Below are positions 9,801-19,212 of a DNA stretch of 64,000 nucleotides, piece by piece (the stretch's first letter is position 1; each line of letters opens with the position of its first letter). The translations under genes were made by a program, and so were the position numbers. The DNA is from an uncultured Bacteroidales bacterium. GTDB taxonomy: Bacteria; Bacteroidota; Bacteroidia; Bacteroidales; UBA4417. The notes beneath the pieces are model-generated. The model worked only from the letters and a program-made list of their open reading frames with translations, made no database searches and was not told where the DNA came from. Location of the stretch: contig CAIRMR010000024.1 in NCBI GenBank assembly GCA_903879715.1, positions 1 to 64,000 of the forward strand. The letters run 5' to 3'.

Positions 9801-11275
9801 TCCCCGTCAATATTTATGAGTCCTATTGTATTGCCTTCATATTGCAGATCAGTAATTTCGCCTTTCATTGTTAGATCGGCTCTGTCGAGTGAAAAATTTT
9901 TGCCTTTGATATTTGCATACAGATTTACTGTACCTAATTGTATGACATTTAGTATTTTGCCTGCATTAAAATCTTTAACAAGTATTTCTCCGTTGTACTC
10001 ATAGCTTTTTTTTGCTTTGTTGTTAGTTAGCAGGATATCCGTGGTAATCTGCCCAACATCAGTAACAAATGTTGCTTTCGAAACAAAATCATTGTAAAAA
10101 CCGGTAAACCGCCCGTTTACACTTACATTTCCTAGTTTTGTTAATGCATCAGGCAATACAATTTTATTGCTCCCTTGCGAGTAGGGAAGAGTAAAAGATT
10201 GTACATCTGCTACATTTGTATAAAACTCATCCGTTTTCAGATTAACAAAAGTTTCCGCAATATCCGGAAGACCGTTCATGGTAATATTTCCTTTGAACGA
10301 AGTATGTTTTCCGAATGCCAAATGAAAATCCTTTGCTGTGAAAGATGAAATTGTGCCTTTTATATTTCCTGAGAAATCGAAAATATCAGCCATTCCATCA
10401 ATGTCGGGAATAAAGTATACAATATCGCGCATGTCTAGCTGCGAAGGCTTAATAGCGGCTTTAATCCGGATACTGTCGAGAAAGTAATTGTATGCATTCC
10501 AGTGGTCATACTCAAACTTCAGATCCATTGAAAGCCTGCTGTTTTCGGTAGTTACCTGGAGATTTTTTGCTGTTAATCCCCTCGGGCATACTATGGCCCG
10601 GGTAGTAAAGTCATCCAGTCTGAATCCGCTTTTCTCCTTGCAGGTAAATTGTGTGATATTGCCCAGTATGCTATCCCCCCGGAATGAGATATTTTCAACT
10701 TCGAGGTTGAGTTGCGAGAAATCCATATCTGAAAAGTCGATACCTTTTCCCGGTTTCATATAGCGTTCATCGCGCAAAGCAAAATGCGATCCGATCAGTT
10801 TTGCATTATCCACCTGAAGCAGCCATGGTTCCGAATAAGTAGTATCAACTACCGGTGATGTGAAATAATCAATAATAAACTGAAGGTTCAGACTGCTATC
10901 CGTTTTGTACTGAATCAGGTTCACATCAGCATTTGTGAGTGCTATTGCATTCAATGTCAGGTGACGTTTTTTTAAATCTATAAATTTAACATCTGCCCTG
11001 ATTTTTTTTGCCTGTAATAGAATGTGATTGTGTTTGTCCAATATTTTAATATCAGTAATAACGGCTTCCAGAAACCAATTCAGCCTGAAACCTCCGATTG
11101 TTACTTCAGTATTTAGTTCATCTGAAAGATAAGTGGCGGCACGGTGAGCCAGTAATGTTTGAACCGGGGCGGTACGCAACATTACAAAAGCAGCCAGCGG
11201 CGTGAGCAGCAGCGTCAGGAGCAGGATTAATAATATGCTAACCGGTTTTTTGATACTTTTGCAGCTTAATAACAA
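6803..11275 (-). CDS. tamB: Translocation/assembly module TamB family protein (DUF490)
   Basis: 1490 aa, N-terminal TM, repetitive beta-rich AsmA/TamB-like body, C-terminal DUF490 pattern (GSITFNGSPYDATIQLKAVYKIKTSL...). Confidence 0.88.
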   Translation of the reverse strand: MLLSCKSIKKPVSILLILLLTLLLTPLAAFVMLRTAPVQTLLAHRAATYLSDELNTEVTIGGFRLNWFLEAVITDIKILDKHNHILLQAKKIRADVKFIDLKKRHLTLNAIALTNADVNLIQYKTDSSLNLQFIIDYFTSPVVDTTYSEPWLLQVDNAKLIGSHFALRDERYMKPGKGIDFSDMDFSQLNLEVENISFRGDSILGNITQFTCKEKSGFRLDDFTTRAIVCPRGLTAKNLQVTTENSRLSMDLKFEYDHWNAYNYFLDSIRIKAAIKPSQLDMRDIVYFIPDIDGMADIFDFSGNIKGTISSFTAKDFHLAFGKHTSFKGNITMNGLPDIAETFVNLKTDEFYTNVADVQSFTLPYSQGSNKIVLPDALTKLGNVSVNGRFTGFYNDFVSKATFVTDVGQITTDILLTNNKAKKSYEYNGEILVKDFNAGKILNVIQLGTVNLYANIKGKNFSLDRADLTMKGEITDLQYEGNTIGLINIDGEFRQKRFTGGVYVNDELLALNFLGSADFSSELPAFDFKADIAHANLAKLNLMTNDSTVILSTSTDFRFQGNTIDNLMGALHFSNTSFTMGHKTLKMNDLSVSTTALKNGGKRMQVNSDFVNAVFSGQYTFDDMADYLTMVFTEFLPSLSQSQKLPVRLNRGSFDYTIQLHHTDSLTEMFLPWIKINTQTVISGTFDPGLGLVNVNGRSPLIVLSGISLRNWTLTGSTENKSLAVRMDCSQIDMSESSASDSTFKRIEQFKLKAVASDDSVKFGISWDDRKVPDHNKGDITGAISFKQNPRLLVRLDKAVLMINDTVWKSIPNNLLTFDNSFIEARNLGFTNNDRHIILNGTISTDPLSQMVLDIKDFNISHLDMIWQSAGIDLDGYIDGRINLAEMYSVPQVSADITIKDLGFNHEELGDAAIKTSWDNENKALAINMKVVYVGNAGTHYPIKVIGNIYPEREHENFDLRADVDNLKVKTIEPFLKGIFSRMRGYTSGALTLTGDFSDPVIKGSVKLMRTELLVDYLRTSYSFTGDYNFDKDKMWFKNIELRDSTFGKGIATGTIYHKAFSDIALDIEVKADNLAALNTTYSPNEIYYGRAKASGIMTLKGSVDDLVLKADVNSEKGTSVVIPISFSRSISENNFIRYRKHGDAEKDAKVVQYEPSVLSLQLGLDVKRNADLSIILPYNMGSIDVRGDGLINLGIDTRGEYSMYGNYIMDNGTFLFNFENILKKNFQIQKGGSITFNGSPYDATIQLKAVYKIKTSLAGLPELSTEDKSKRINVNCIISLSNDLYNPDIKFSIDLPDATEEIKRTIFSIIDTTNTLAMNQQMISLLVLNTFSSSSGITSAGASLGFSSYEIVSAQLSRMLSQISKDFDIGVNYRPGDQISPQELELALSTQLFDNRVTIDGAVGMNTYSNTTQQVIGDVLVEVKITEDGRFRFKAFNRTNIGSDVLFSTYSPYTQGVGIVFRKEFNGLKDLFKRSKKAKVPDKKAARKD

Positions 11276-11317
11276 ATAACTAATTCCGGGTTAAATTAAG
11301 TATTTTATTAAACTTAA

Positions 11318-12364
11318 ATGAACCGGTTAATTTCATTTACACTTATGCCTGTTTATATTCTTGGTATTGAATCATCCTGCGACGACACATCTGCTTCTGT
11401 ATTGATGGATAACGTTGTGCTTTCTAATGTTATTGCTAACCAACAGGTGCACAAGGATTTCGGAGGCGTTGTTCCGGAACTTGCTTCTCGGGCACATCAA
11501 CAGAATATAATACCAGTAATTGACAAGGCGCTTAAGAATGCAAATATAAGTAAAAGCGAACTAAGTGCGATAGCTTTTACACGTGGTCCGGGATTGCTTG
11601 GCTCTTTATTGGTTGGAACTTCTTTTGCCAAATCGTTTTCGCTGGGATTAAATATTCCGCTTATTGAGGTAAATCATCTTAAGGCCCATATTTTAGCTCA
11701 CTTCGTAGTTCAATCCGGGAAAGAAAAAGTGTTACCGCAATTTCCATTTTTATGTCTTACCGTTTCGGGCGGTCATACACAGATAGTGATCGTGAAAAGC
11801 TATAGTGAGATGCAAATCATAGGTCAGACTATTGATGACGCTGCCGGAGAGGCTTTCGACAAATCGGCAAAAATACTGGGACTCGAATATCCCGGCGGCC
11901 CGCTGATTGATAAATTTGCAAAAGAGGGGAATCCGGATGCTTTTACTTTTGCCAAGACCAATGTTCCTGGCCTTGATTTCAGTTTCAGCGGCTTGAAAAC
12001 TTCTATACTTTATTTCCTTAGGGATAAACTGAAAGAAGATCCAATGTTTATGCAAGATAACCTGCCTGATCTTTGTGCTTCCATTCAGTCTGCCATCGTA
12101 AATACACTGATGATTAAACTGAAAGCAGCCAGTAAACAAACCGGGATTACCGAAGTCGCCATTGCCGGTGGTGTTTCAGCCAACTCGGGATTGCGCAAAG
12201 CTATTTCGGATATGCAGGAATCAGCAGGGTGGAAGGTGCATATTCCTGAATTTCAGTTTACTACCGATAATGCTGCTATGATTGCCGTAGCAGGATACTA
12301 TAAATTTCTGGACGGAACTTTTGCCGAACAAACTGTGACGCCTTATTCCAGGGGCGGAATCTGA
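11318..12364 (+). CDS. tsaD: tRNA N6-adenosine threonylcarbamoyltransferase; start more likely 11345
   Basis: ILGIESSCDDTSASVL, NVIANQQVHKDFGGVVPELASRAHQQNI, SGGHTQ, AGGVSANSGLR. Confidence 0.97.
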   Translation: MNRLISFTLMPVYILGIESSCDDTSASVLMDNVVLSNVIANQQVHKDFGGVVPELASRAHQQNIIPVIDKALKNANISKSELSAIAFTRGPGLLGSLLVGTSFAKSFSLGLNIPLIEVNHLKAHILAHFVVQSGKEKVLPQFPFLCLTVSGGHTQIVIVKSYSEMQIIGQTIDDAAGEAFDKSAKILGLEYPGGPLIDKFAKEGNPDAFTFAKTNVPGLDFSFSGLKTSILYFLRDKLKEDPMFMQDNLPDLCASIQSAIVNTLMIKLKAASKQTGITEVAIAGGVSANSGLRKAISDMQESAGWKVHIPEFQFTTDNAAMIAVAGYYKFLDGTFAEQTVTPYSRGGI

Positions 12365-12378
12365 TAATTTAAAGTTTT

Positions 12379-12486
12379 TGATTTAAGAACAAGGATCAAC
12401 GATTTCTGATTTTAGAAGTGTGCTAATTGCAGTAGATTTTCCTTGACTTCACAAATCGTAAATCAACATTCCTTGTTCTTAAATCA
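12379..12486. repeat. Long inverted repeat with perfect 17 bp arms between convergent tsaD and ppnP
   Basis: TGATTTAAGAACAAGGA (12379-12395) and TCCTTGTTCTTAAATCA (12470-12486) are exact reverse complements; partial pairing continues inside and outside. Confidence 0.9.
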
Positions 12487-12522
12487 TTTTCTTTTAAAAG
12501 GAATGATTGAATAAAGTTGGAT

Positions 12523-12804
12523 TTAGCGGTAGAGGCAGAGATAAGTAGTATCGGTTTCTGCTTTCACTCTAAATGTAACCCCTTTGGCAACCACAAACGT
12601 ATCGAAAGGTTTATATGATTTCCATTCAATTTCGCCTGGCTGCATTACAAGCAATTCACCCGAGGTTACCGTCATATATTCAACTGAGGAAGTTCCGAAA
12701 TTGTATTCACCGGCAGCCATAACTCCTATAGTAGCAGGGCCTTCCGGCATTTCTAATGCGATGGATTTAACGTTTCCGTCAAAGTATTCGTTGGTTTTAA
12801 ACAT
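12523..12804 (-). CDS. ppnP: Pyrimidine/purine nucleoside phosphorylase PpnP (DUF1255)
   Basis: 93 aa small cupin; GVMAAGEYNFGTSSVEYMTVTSGELLVMQPG...WKSYKPFDTFVV...YLCLYR. Confidence 0.9.
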   Translation of the reverse strand: MFKTNEYFDGNVKSIALEMPEGPATIGVMAAGEYNFGTSSVEYMTVTSGELLVMQPGEIEWKSYKPFDTFVVAKGVTFRVKAETDTTYLCLYR

Positions 12805-12921
12805 AGTGTATTGTTTTGTGTATGATTATTTAAAAATCGAATTTTAATTTTTCTGCTGCAATTTTAATCATTTGTAGATTTGATATCACAATTCCTCCGC
12901 CTCAAATTATGCTACGTGTGC

Positions 12922-13770
12922 CTAATCTGCCAATTCATACCATTCGTTCAATCCTGGTCTTAATGATTGCGATATTCGGTTATAATAGAAATACTTCTTT
13001 GGAATAATACCTGGAGGCAGATTGTTCCTGACATATTCATTCATAAAATGATTGAAAAGTATTCCTGCATGTTTTCTGCCTGATTCATCAGCCAATGTAT
13101 AAATATCTTCTATCTCGAGGGAATCACGATTTTGCTGTAATCCTTCATTCCCCATATCAAGTATCAGTTTAGACCCACTAGTCAGGCCATCCATTATTGA
13201 TTCATGGTAAAATAAACCCTGCGGGTTCCCTTTACTTGCCTGGCTTGCTTCGAACCAACTTAGCAGACTTATCATATTCGTTCTTAAACCTGCAAGTGAA
13301 TATTCATAGTTTTCCTGGTTTTCAGAAGATACTCCATATATACTTATGCAATGGTTTTCGTTAAGCTGTAATAGCGGAATCTTAACTAACCATTTAGGTT
13401 CAGGCAACTCCTGAAAAGCATTTGAGTTATCGCTCACATAAACTTCAAATTCCTCTTTTTTGAGTTCCTTAATCAGGCTTCTTGTAAACGTGGTTAGAAA
13501 AATTGAATCTGATACATGCTTGATATAGCAGGATTGTTCCCATGCTATGGAATCAAATTGAACAGGAGAATAAATAACATTTGTGTCGTAACGGATTGTC
13601 AGATTATCTTTATAAAGTTGGTATGAAGGCATAATCATTACCGTATTACCTACCTGGTTCCTCACATATTGACGGGCAAGTCGGTACTCTGGGCTGCAAG
13701 CTGCAATTGCGAAGATTACAAACAGAATTATTAGCCTTGAATATCTATACATCAGAATGGGATTTAACAT
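12922..13770 (-). CDS. Hypothetical lipoprotein, tandem paralog A
   Basis: Lipobox-like IAACSPEYRLARQYV; strong similarity to the adjacent ORF 13899-14723. Confidence 0.75.
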   Translation of the reverse strand: MLNPILMYRYSRLIILFVIFAIAACSPEYRLARQYVRNQVGNTVMIMPSYQLYKDNLTIRYDTNVIYSPVQFDSIAWEQSCYIKHVSDSIFLTTFTRSLIKELKKEEFEVYVSDNSNAFQELPEPKWLVKIPLLQLNENHCISIYGVSSENQENYEYSLAGLRTNMISLLSWFEASQASKGNPQGLFYHESIMDGLTSGSKLILDMGNEGLQQNRDSLEIEDIYTLADESGRKHAGILFNHFMNEYVRNNLPPGIIPKKYFYYNRISQSLRPGLNEWYELAD

Positions 13771-13898
13771 TCAATAACCATTATAATCAAGCCCGAATTG
13801 ACAAATAAATAAACAAGAAATGTCTTGGACAAGAACATCTGAGATCTTAAAATGGAAGCTCAGAGGCCACGCCGGTAAATCTTAATTCGCGCACACTA

Positions 13899-14723
13899 TT
13901 ATTTGACTACTTCAAAGCGTTCTTTTAGCCCGGATTTCAGTGAATTTGATTTCCTGTCGAAACGGAAATACTGCCTCTTTACTATTCCGGCCGGAAGATT
14001 TTCACGTAAATAGTCGTTCATAAAATAATCGAAAAGCAATTCTCCATGTTTTTGACCCATATCCAAAGCCATCCTGTAAACATCATTCACAGTCATCGAA
14101 TCACGGATTTGTGCCAGGCCAACACTTCCTTCCAACAGGCTTAAGTTAATTCCGCGCTTAATATCATCCTGTATATATCCGGTGAGGTACAAAACCTGCT
14201 TGTTGTTTGAATTAGCACGACTCACTTCAAGCCAACTGTTTAAACTTACCTGGTTTATCCTTAATCCTTCAGTGAATGGTTCCCCTGTTTCGACAGAATA
14301 CATCTCATAATAATTCTGATTGTGCTCCTCATTGAGTTGCAGTTGTGCTACCTGCACCATCCATTTAGGATCAGGTAAGGCAAGAAAAACATCTGAACTT
14401 CCATCCACATAAACATCGTATCCATCAGCAGTAAGTTTGTTAATCATGCTGTTGGTGAATGTGGTAAGATACAGGGAATCGGAAACATGTTGAATATAGC
14501 ATGACTGTACCCAGGCGATTGAATCGAATTGTTCAGGGCTGTATTTAACGGCTGTATCGAAACTGATCGAAAGGTTGTCTTTGTAAAGTTCATAAAGAGG
14601 CACAATCATTACACCATTTCCTTTGTGATTCTTTACATAGTTACGGGCAAGCTTACGTTCAGGACTGCAACCAACAAGCAGCAGTATTAAGAGCACAGAC
14701 GATAACGCGAAATATCTGAACAT
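13899..14723 (-). CDS. Hypothetical lipoprotein, tandem paralog B
   Basis: Lipobox LLVGCSPERKLARNYVKN; shares SPEQFDSIAWVQSCYIQHVSDSLYLTTFT with paralog A. Confidence 0.75.
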   Translation of the reverse strand: MFRYFALSSVLLILLLVGCSPERKLARNYVKNHKGNGVMIVPLYELYKDNLSISFDTAVKYSPEQFDSIAWVQSCYIQHVSDSLYLTTFTNSMINKLTADGYDVYVDGSSDVFLALPDPKWMVQVAQLQLNEEHNQNYYEMYSVETGEPFTEGLRINQVSLNSWLEVSRANSNNKQVLYLTGYIQDDIKRGINLSLLEGSVGLAQIRDSMTVNDVYRMALDMGQKHGELLFDYFMNDYLRENLPAGIVKRQYFRFDRKSNSLKSGLKERFEVVK

Positions 14724-14755
14724 AAACTAACTTTAAGCCAAAGATAGATGCAAAA

Positions 14756-15973
14756 CTATTTTTCGGAATTCAAATTGACCAGCATTTGTTCGGCAAATTC
14801 CTTGCCAAATGCTATTCCTTTGTTGATTCCTTCTTCGTGTGGAGTGAATTTTATATACAAACCTTCCCTGAAATATTTCAATTTGAGATTAGCCATATTG
14901 GATTCGAGCATTTTGGCGGCTTCTCCGCTCCAGCCATACGAACCAAAAGAGGATGCAAGCTTGCCTTTGTCACGAATAGGATTAATAGCTGCAAAGAGTT
15001 GGTAAACAGGCATCAGTATGTTCTGGTTGATTGTAGGTGAACCAACCATAACGCCGGTGCAATTTGCCATATAATACTCAAGATGTTCCAGCGACATATT
15101 TTCAATATCATGAACTTCAACATGTACTCCCGGAACCTGACTGATACCCTTGGCAATCGCTTCAGCCAAAGTTGAAGTATTGTGGTATGCTGATACATAG
15201 GGGATAAAAACCATAGGTTTCTCTCCTAATGAGAGAGCTTCCTTAGCATACTTTTCGCTCAGATCAACATATTTCTTCCAGTTGGAACGCAGGATCGGTC
15301 CGTGGCCAGGGCAAACTATGCTGATAGGCAACGGACGAATTCTCTCAATAGCCTTAATCATGAACTTACTGAAAGGCTTCAGGATAACATCAAAATAGTA
15401 CCGGAAAGCTTCATCCCAGTTACCAACTTTATCATCGAACATTCGCGAATCGCAGTAATGTGCTCCGAATGAATCGCAGGTAAACAAGATGTTTTCTCCC
15501 TCAAGGAAAGTATAAATACTATCAGGCCAGTGGAGATTTGCGGCTCCGATTACTTTAATCTTTTTATTTCCAAGATCGAGCACATCGCCGTCGCGCACTT
15601 GCAGGTGCTTGAAATCACGGCCAAGCATATCTTTCAAATACCGGATTGCATTCCCGCTGCCGACAACGGTAGCATTCGGTGCCACTTCGAGCAGTTTATG
15701 CAAACTACCTGAATGATCGGGTTCAGTGTGATTAACAATAATATATTCCAGTTCAGCCGGATCAGTAAGCTGTTTCAGTTTTTCGAGGAAAGTTGGAAAA
15801 TATTTATCTTTAACAGTTTCGACCAGCGTTTTTTTATCCGCGTTTATGAAATATGAATTGTAAGTAGTTCCATAAGGTGTATGCATAACAACATCAAACG
15901 TAACCAGTTCGCGGTCGAGCACACCAACCCAGTGTACATCTTTGGTAATTTCAAGGATTTTGTCGTCAATCAT
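14756..15973 (-). CDS. FprA-family flavodiiron protein (MBL + flavodoxin); start taken at 15973, not the track start 16015
   Basis: [40 protein letters not shown], flavodoxin domain [33 protein letters not shown]. The track start lies inside a palindromic repeat; [17 protein letters not shown] is the likely N-terminus. Confidence 0.92.
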   Translation of the reverse strand: MIDDKILEITKDVHWVGVLDRELVTFDVVMHTPYGTTYNSYFINADKKTLVETVKDKYFPTFLEKLKQLTDPAELEYIIVNHTEPDHSGSLHKLLEVAPNATVVGSGNAIRYLKDMLGRDFKHLQVRDGDVLDLGNKKIKVIGAANLHWPDSIYTFLEGENILFTCDSFGAHYCDSRMFDDKVGNWDEAFRYYFDVILKPFSKFMIKAIERIRPLPISIVCPGHGPILRSNWKKYVDLSEKYAKEALSLGEKPMVFIPYVSAYHNTSTLAEAIAKGISQVPGVHVEVHDIENMSLEHLEYYMANCTGVMVGSPTINQNILMPVYQLFAAINPIRDKGKLASSFGSYGWSGEAAKMLESNMANLKLKYFREGLYIKFTPHEEGINKGIAFGKEFAEQMLVNLNSEK

Positions 15974-15998
15974 AATTTGTTGTTTTTCATTTGTACCC

Positions 15999-16117
15999 GT
16001 AGTGACGCGATGCATCGCGTCTCTACGGTGATTTTTGTTTTATTTATTTGAAACGCGAACATTGCGTCCTTATGGATGCTAATTGTTTTTAATATCAGAG
16101 ACGCGAACATCGCGTTA
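15999..16117. repeat. Cluster of three ACGCGA...CGCGT palindromic repeats
   Basis: GTAGTGACGCGATGCATCGCGTCTCTAC (15999-16026), a degenerate copy near 16049-16074 (acgcgaacattgcgt) and one near 16097-16117 (agagacgcgaacatcgcgttag) that overlaps the stop codon of the topoisomerase gene. Confidence 0.85.
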
Positions 16118-19100
16118 GAACAATGACATCTGAATTCCTGTGCCTGAATCGTCGTCCTCAGGAAAATCGGGTGGATTTACCGGTGGTATAGGGGCCTTTG
16201 GTTCCTTTATTTCTTTATCTGCTTTGGTGGCTTTTGGTTCTTTAACTGCTTTTGGTTCTTTTGGTTCTTTTATTGCTTTAGATTCTTTAGGGTCTTTTAT
16301 TACTTTAGGCTCTTTTGGTTGCGGTGTCTCTTTTAACTTCTTAGGTTTAGGTTCCTTTATCTCTTCCTCAATCCAATCAACTTCATCTGTTTTAGTGTCA
16401 CCAATCTCTTCATTTATGACATCATCCTCTACGATGCTTTCCGCAACGATATTTTCACCAGTATCTTCAGTATTATTATCTTCGCTCTCATCATCATCTT
16501 CAATTTCATCTTCAATTTTTTCAGTTTCATCTTCAATTTCTTCTTCCTCAACAGGAATTGGATCTAGCCAGGTAACTGCACTAACCGGATGATTACTGAG
16601 TTTTTTGCCCTTAGCTTTAACACCCATCACTTCAACAAACTCATCAAGGATAATTACTTCAGGTTCAACAGGTTTTTTCGCACCTTCGTTGTTATACTCA
16701 ACCCTTATCTGTGATCTTTTATCGGTAACTACCTTTACAAATTTATTGCCATCCTCCTCAGGGAACATGCAGACCTTTTTATCTGAAAATTCAGGTATGA
16801 AACGCTTAATGAAACTAGCCTTCTTAAGTTCATTATAATACAGAACCGTGAGCGCTTTCGAAGGATTAAATTTTTCGATATGCGACATGTCCTCTTCGAA
16901 ATGGTTTGACAAATCGAAGCTCATCAATTTGTAAAATCCTGATAGTGTGAGGGTAAGTATTTTGTCGTCTTCCTTGAACGCGCCAATATATTGCCCGCGC
17001 TGATCCGTATTGAGTCGCATCACCGTGTCGTCGTACCAGATATGACGTGCTCCGAGTGTGGAAAATCCTTTTTCGGCCTGTACAATCTTTTTCACAGGGT
17101 TTTTGCTCAGCACATTGCCTTGCGAACTGCGGCCTTTTATGGCCAGTTCCGAAAAATCAAAGTCGAAATTAAGTTTTTTTAATCGTGGTTTCGGTTTCAG
17201 GCTAACCTTAATTATTTCGGATTCGCCATTTGGATTTACAGTAAAATAGAGCACTTTTGATCCGGTGGTTCCTTTTGTCAATACATAATCCTTATCGCGT
17301 ACCACACCTGTAACAGCAAACCGTTTCACATATACCGATCCCATCCGGCCATCCTGGTAAACAACATGATACACATTTCGATCGTCGTTCTTTTTGAAAA
17401 CGTCGATGTGGATCACGTTTTTACCGACAAAAGCCTTTTCCGCAACACGCGTAACAGCAAATGTTCCGTCTTCGCGGAAAACAATGATATCATCAATATC
17501 TGAGCAATCACAGACAAACTCATCCTTTTTAAGCCCGAAACCGGCGAAACCTTCGACGCGGTTAACATATAATTTCTGCGTGGCAGCAGCAACGGCAGCT
17601 GCTTCAATGCTTTCGAAATTACGGAGCTCAGTTTTGCGTTCGCGGCCGGCAGCATATTTCCTGCGAATGGTTTCGTAAAAGGCTATTACAAACTCGGTCA
17701 GATTTTCGAGGTTATGTTTTACCTGGAGTAATTCTTCATTCAGGTTCTTAATATGCTCATCCGCTTTGAAAGCATTGAATTTGGAGATGCGCTTGATCCG
17801 GATTTCAGTAAGCCGAACTAAGTCTTCTTCAGTAATTTCACGGTAGAAATCAGGTTTATAGGGTTCCAGACCTTTATCGATTGCGGAGAGAACTTCTTCC
17901 CAGGTTGTACATTCTTCAATATCGCGGTAAATCCGGTTTTCGATGAAAATCCGTTCAAGTGACGCAAAAAGCAAGGATTCCATCAGTTCCTGCTCACGGA
18001 TCATCTGCTCCATTCGGATCATTTCAACGGTACGCTGAACTGAAATCCTCAGTATATCCTTCACCCCCATAAAGAATGGTTTCCCTTGATGGATCACACA
18101 TGAATTGGGCGATTCGGAGCGTTCACAATCCGTAAATGCATAGAGAGCGTCTATAGATTGGTCAGGCGAGACACCCGGTTGCAGGTGTATCAGGATTTCA
18201 ACATTCTGGGCAGTATTATCATCAATCTTGCGGATTTTGATCTTCCCTTTTTCGCTGGCAGCAATAATGGTATCAATAAGGTCGCCGGTTGTGGTACCCC
18301 ATGGAATCTCAGTAATAACTAAAGTTTTTTTATCGAACTGGCTGATTCGGGCACGAATGCGGATTTTACCACCCCGGAGTCCATCGTTGTATCTAACCAC
18401 ATCAGCAAGTCCGCCTGTTGGGAAATCAGGAACCAATATAAAATCCTGGCCCCGAAGCACAGCAATTGAAGCATCAATAAGCTCAACAAAATTATGAGGC
18501 AATGTTTTTGATGCCAGTCCAACGGCAATTCCTTCAACACCCATCTGCAGAAGCACAGGGAACTTCATCGGAAGATTGACAGGCTCTTTATTACGTCCGT
18601 CGTAGGATAACTTCCATTTGGTGGTTTTCGGGTTGAATGCTACTTCAAGCGCGAATTTCGAAAGCCGGGCTTCAATGTAACGGGGAGCAGCAGCCCTGTC
18701 GCCGGTAAGTATATTTCCCCAGTTTCCCTGGGTATCAATCAGTAAATCTTTCTGGCCAATCTGCACCATGGCGTCTCCGATGGAAGCATCGCCATGCGGA
18801 TGGTACTTCATCGTATTGCCGATAACATTGGCAACTTTATTGTAACGGCCATCTTCCAGTTCCCACATACTGTGCAGGATACGCCTCTGAACAGGTTTCA
18901 GCCCATCGAGCACTTCGGGAACGGCACGGTCAAGGATTACATAGGAAGCATAATCGAGAAACCAGTTCTGGTACATTCCGGGTAGAAATGTAGTTTGATG
19001 CATATCCCCAGCATCAAATGGCTCGTCAATTTCGGGCAAAATGATTCCAGTACCTTCAGTGGGTAAACTTTCACCGGAGATATCATCCTCAAAGGTTCCT

Positions 19101-19126
19101 TCTTCCAATTCGTCGTTCTCGTCCAT
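16115..19126 (-). CDS. parC: DNA topoisomerase IV / gyrase subunit A with long acidic/KEPK-rich C-terminal tail ending IQMSLF
   Basis: FLDYASYVILDRAVPEVLDGLKPVQRRILHSMWE, KYHPHGDASIGDAMV, TGDRAAAPRYIEARLSKFA; C-terminal beta-pinwheel-like repeats, then a charged tail. Confidence 0.92.
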   Translation of the reverse strand: MDENDELEEGTFEDDISGESLPTEGTGIILPEIDEPFDAGDMHQTTFLPGMYQNWFLDYASYVILDRAVPEVLDGLKPVQRRILHSMWELEDGRYNKVANVIGNTMKYHPHGDASIGDAMVQIGQKDLLIDTQGNWGNILTGDRAAAPRYIEARLSKFALEVAFNPKTTKWKLSYDGRNKEPVNLPMKFPVLLQMGVEGIAVGLASKTLPHNFVELIDASIAVLRGQDFILVPDFPTGGLADVVRYNDGLRGGKIRIRARISQFDKKTLVITEIPWGTTTGDLIDTIIAASEKGKIKIRKIDDNTAQNVEILIHLQPGVSPDQSIDALYAFTDCERSESPNSCVIHQGKPFFMGVKDILRISVQRTVEMIRMEQMIREQELMESLLFASLERIFIENRIYRDIEECTTWEEVLSAIDKGLEPYKPDFYREITEEDLVRLTEIRIKRISKFNAFKADEHIKNLNEELLQVKHNLENLTEFVIAFYETIRRKYAAGRERKTELRNFESIEAAAVAAATQKLYVNRVEGFAGFGLKKDEFVCDCSDIDDIIVFREDGTFAVTRVAEKAFVGKNVIHIDVFKKNDDRNVYHVVYQDGRMGSVYVKRFAVTGVVRDKDYVLTKGTTGSKVLYFTVNPNGESEIIKVSLKPKPRLKKLNFDFDFSELAIKGRSSQGNVLSKNPVKKIVQAEKGFSTLGARHIWYDDTVMRLNTDQRGQYIGAFKEDDKILTLTLSGFYKLMSFDLSNHFEEDMSHIEKFNPSKALTVLYYNELKKASFIKRFIPEFSDKKVCMFPEEDGNKFVKVVTDKRSQIRVEYNNEGAKKPVEPEVIILDEFVEVMGVKAKGKKLSNHPVSAVTWLDPIPVEEEEIEDETEKIEDEIEDDDESEDNNTEDTGENIVAESIVEDDVINEEIGDTKTDEVDWIEEEIKEPKPKKLKETPQPKEPKVIKDPKESKAIKEPKEPKAVKEPKATKADKEIKEPKAPIPPVNPPDFPEDDDSGTGIQMSLF

Positions 19127-19212
19127 TGCCTGTATTAATTTTACTGAATTCCTGACTGCTTAAAATTTGGTGCAAATTTACTCTTAGTAAGTAATTTATA
19201 AAATCTGTAAGC

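Noticed and set aside
16140-16592. 150 aa Ser-rich plus-strand ORF
   Set aside because: Antisense shadow of the Glu/Asp/Lys-rich tail of topoisomerase IV A.
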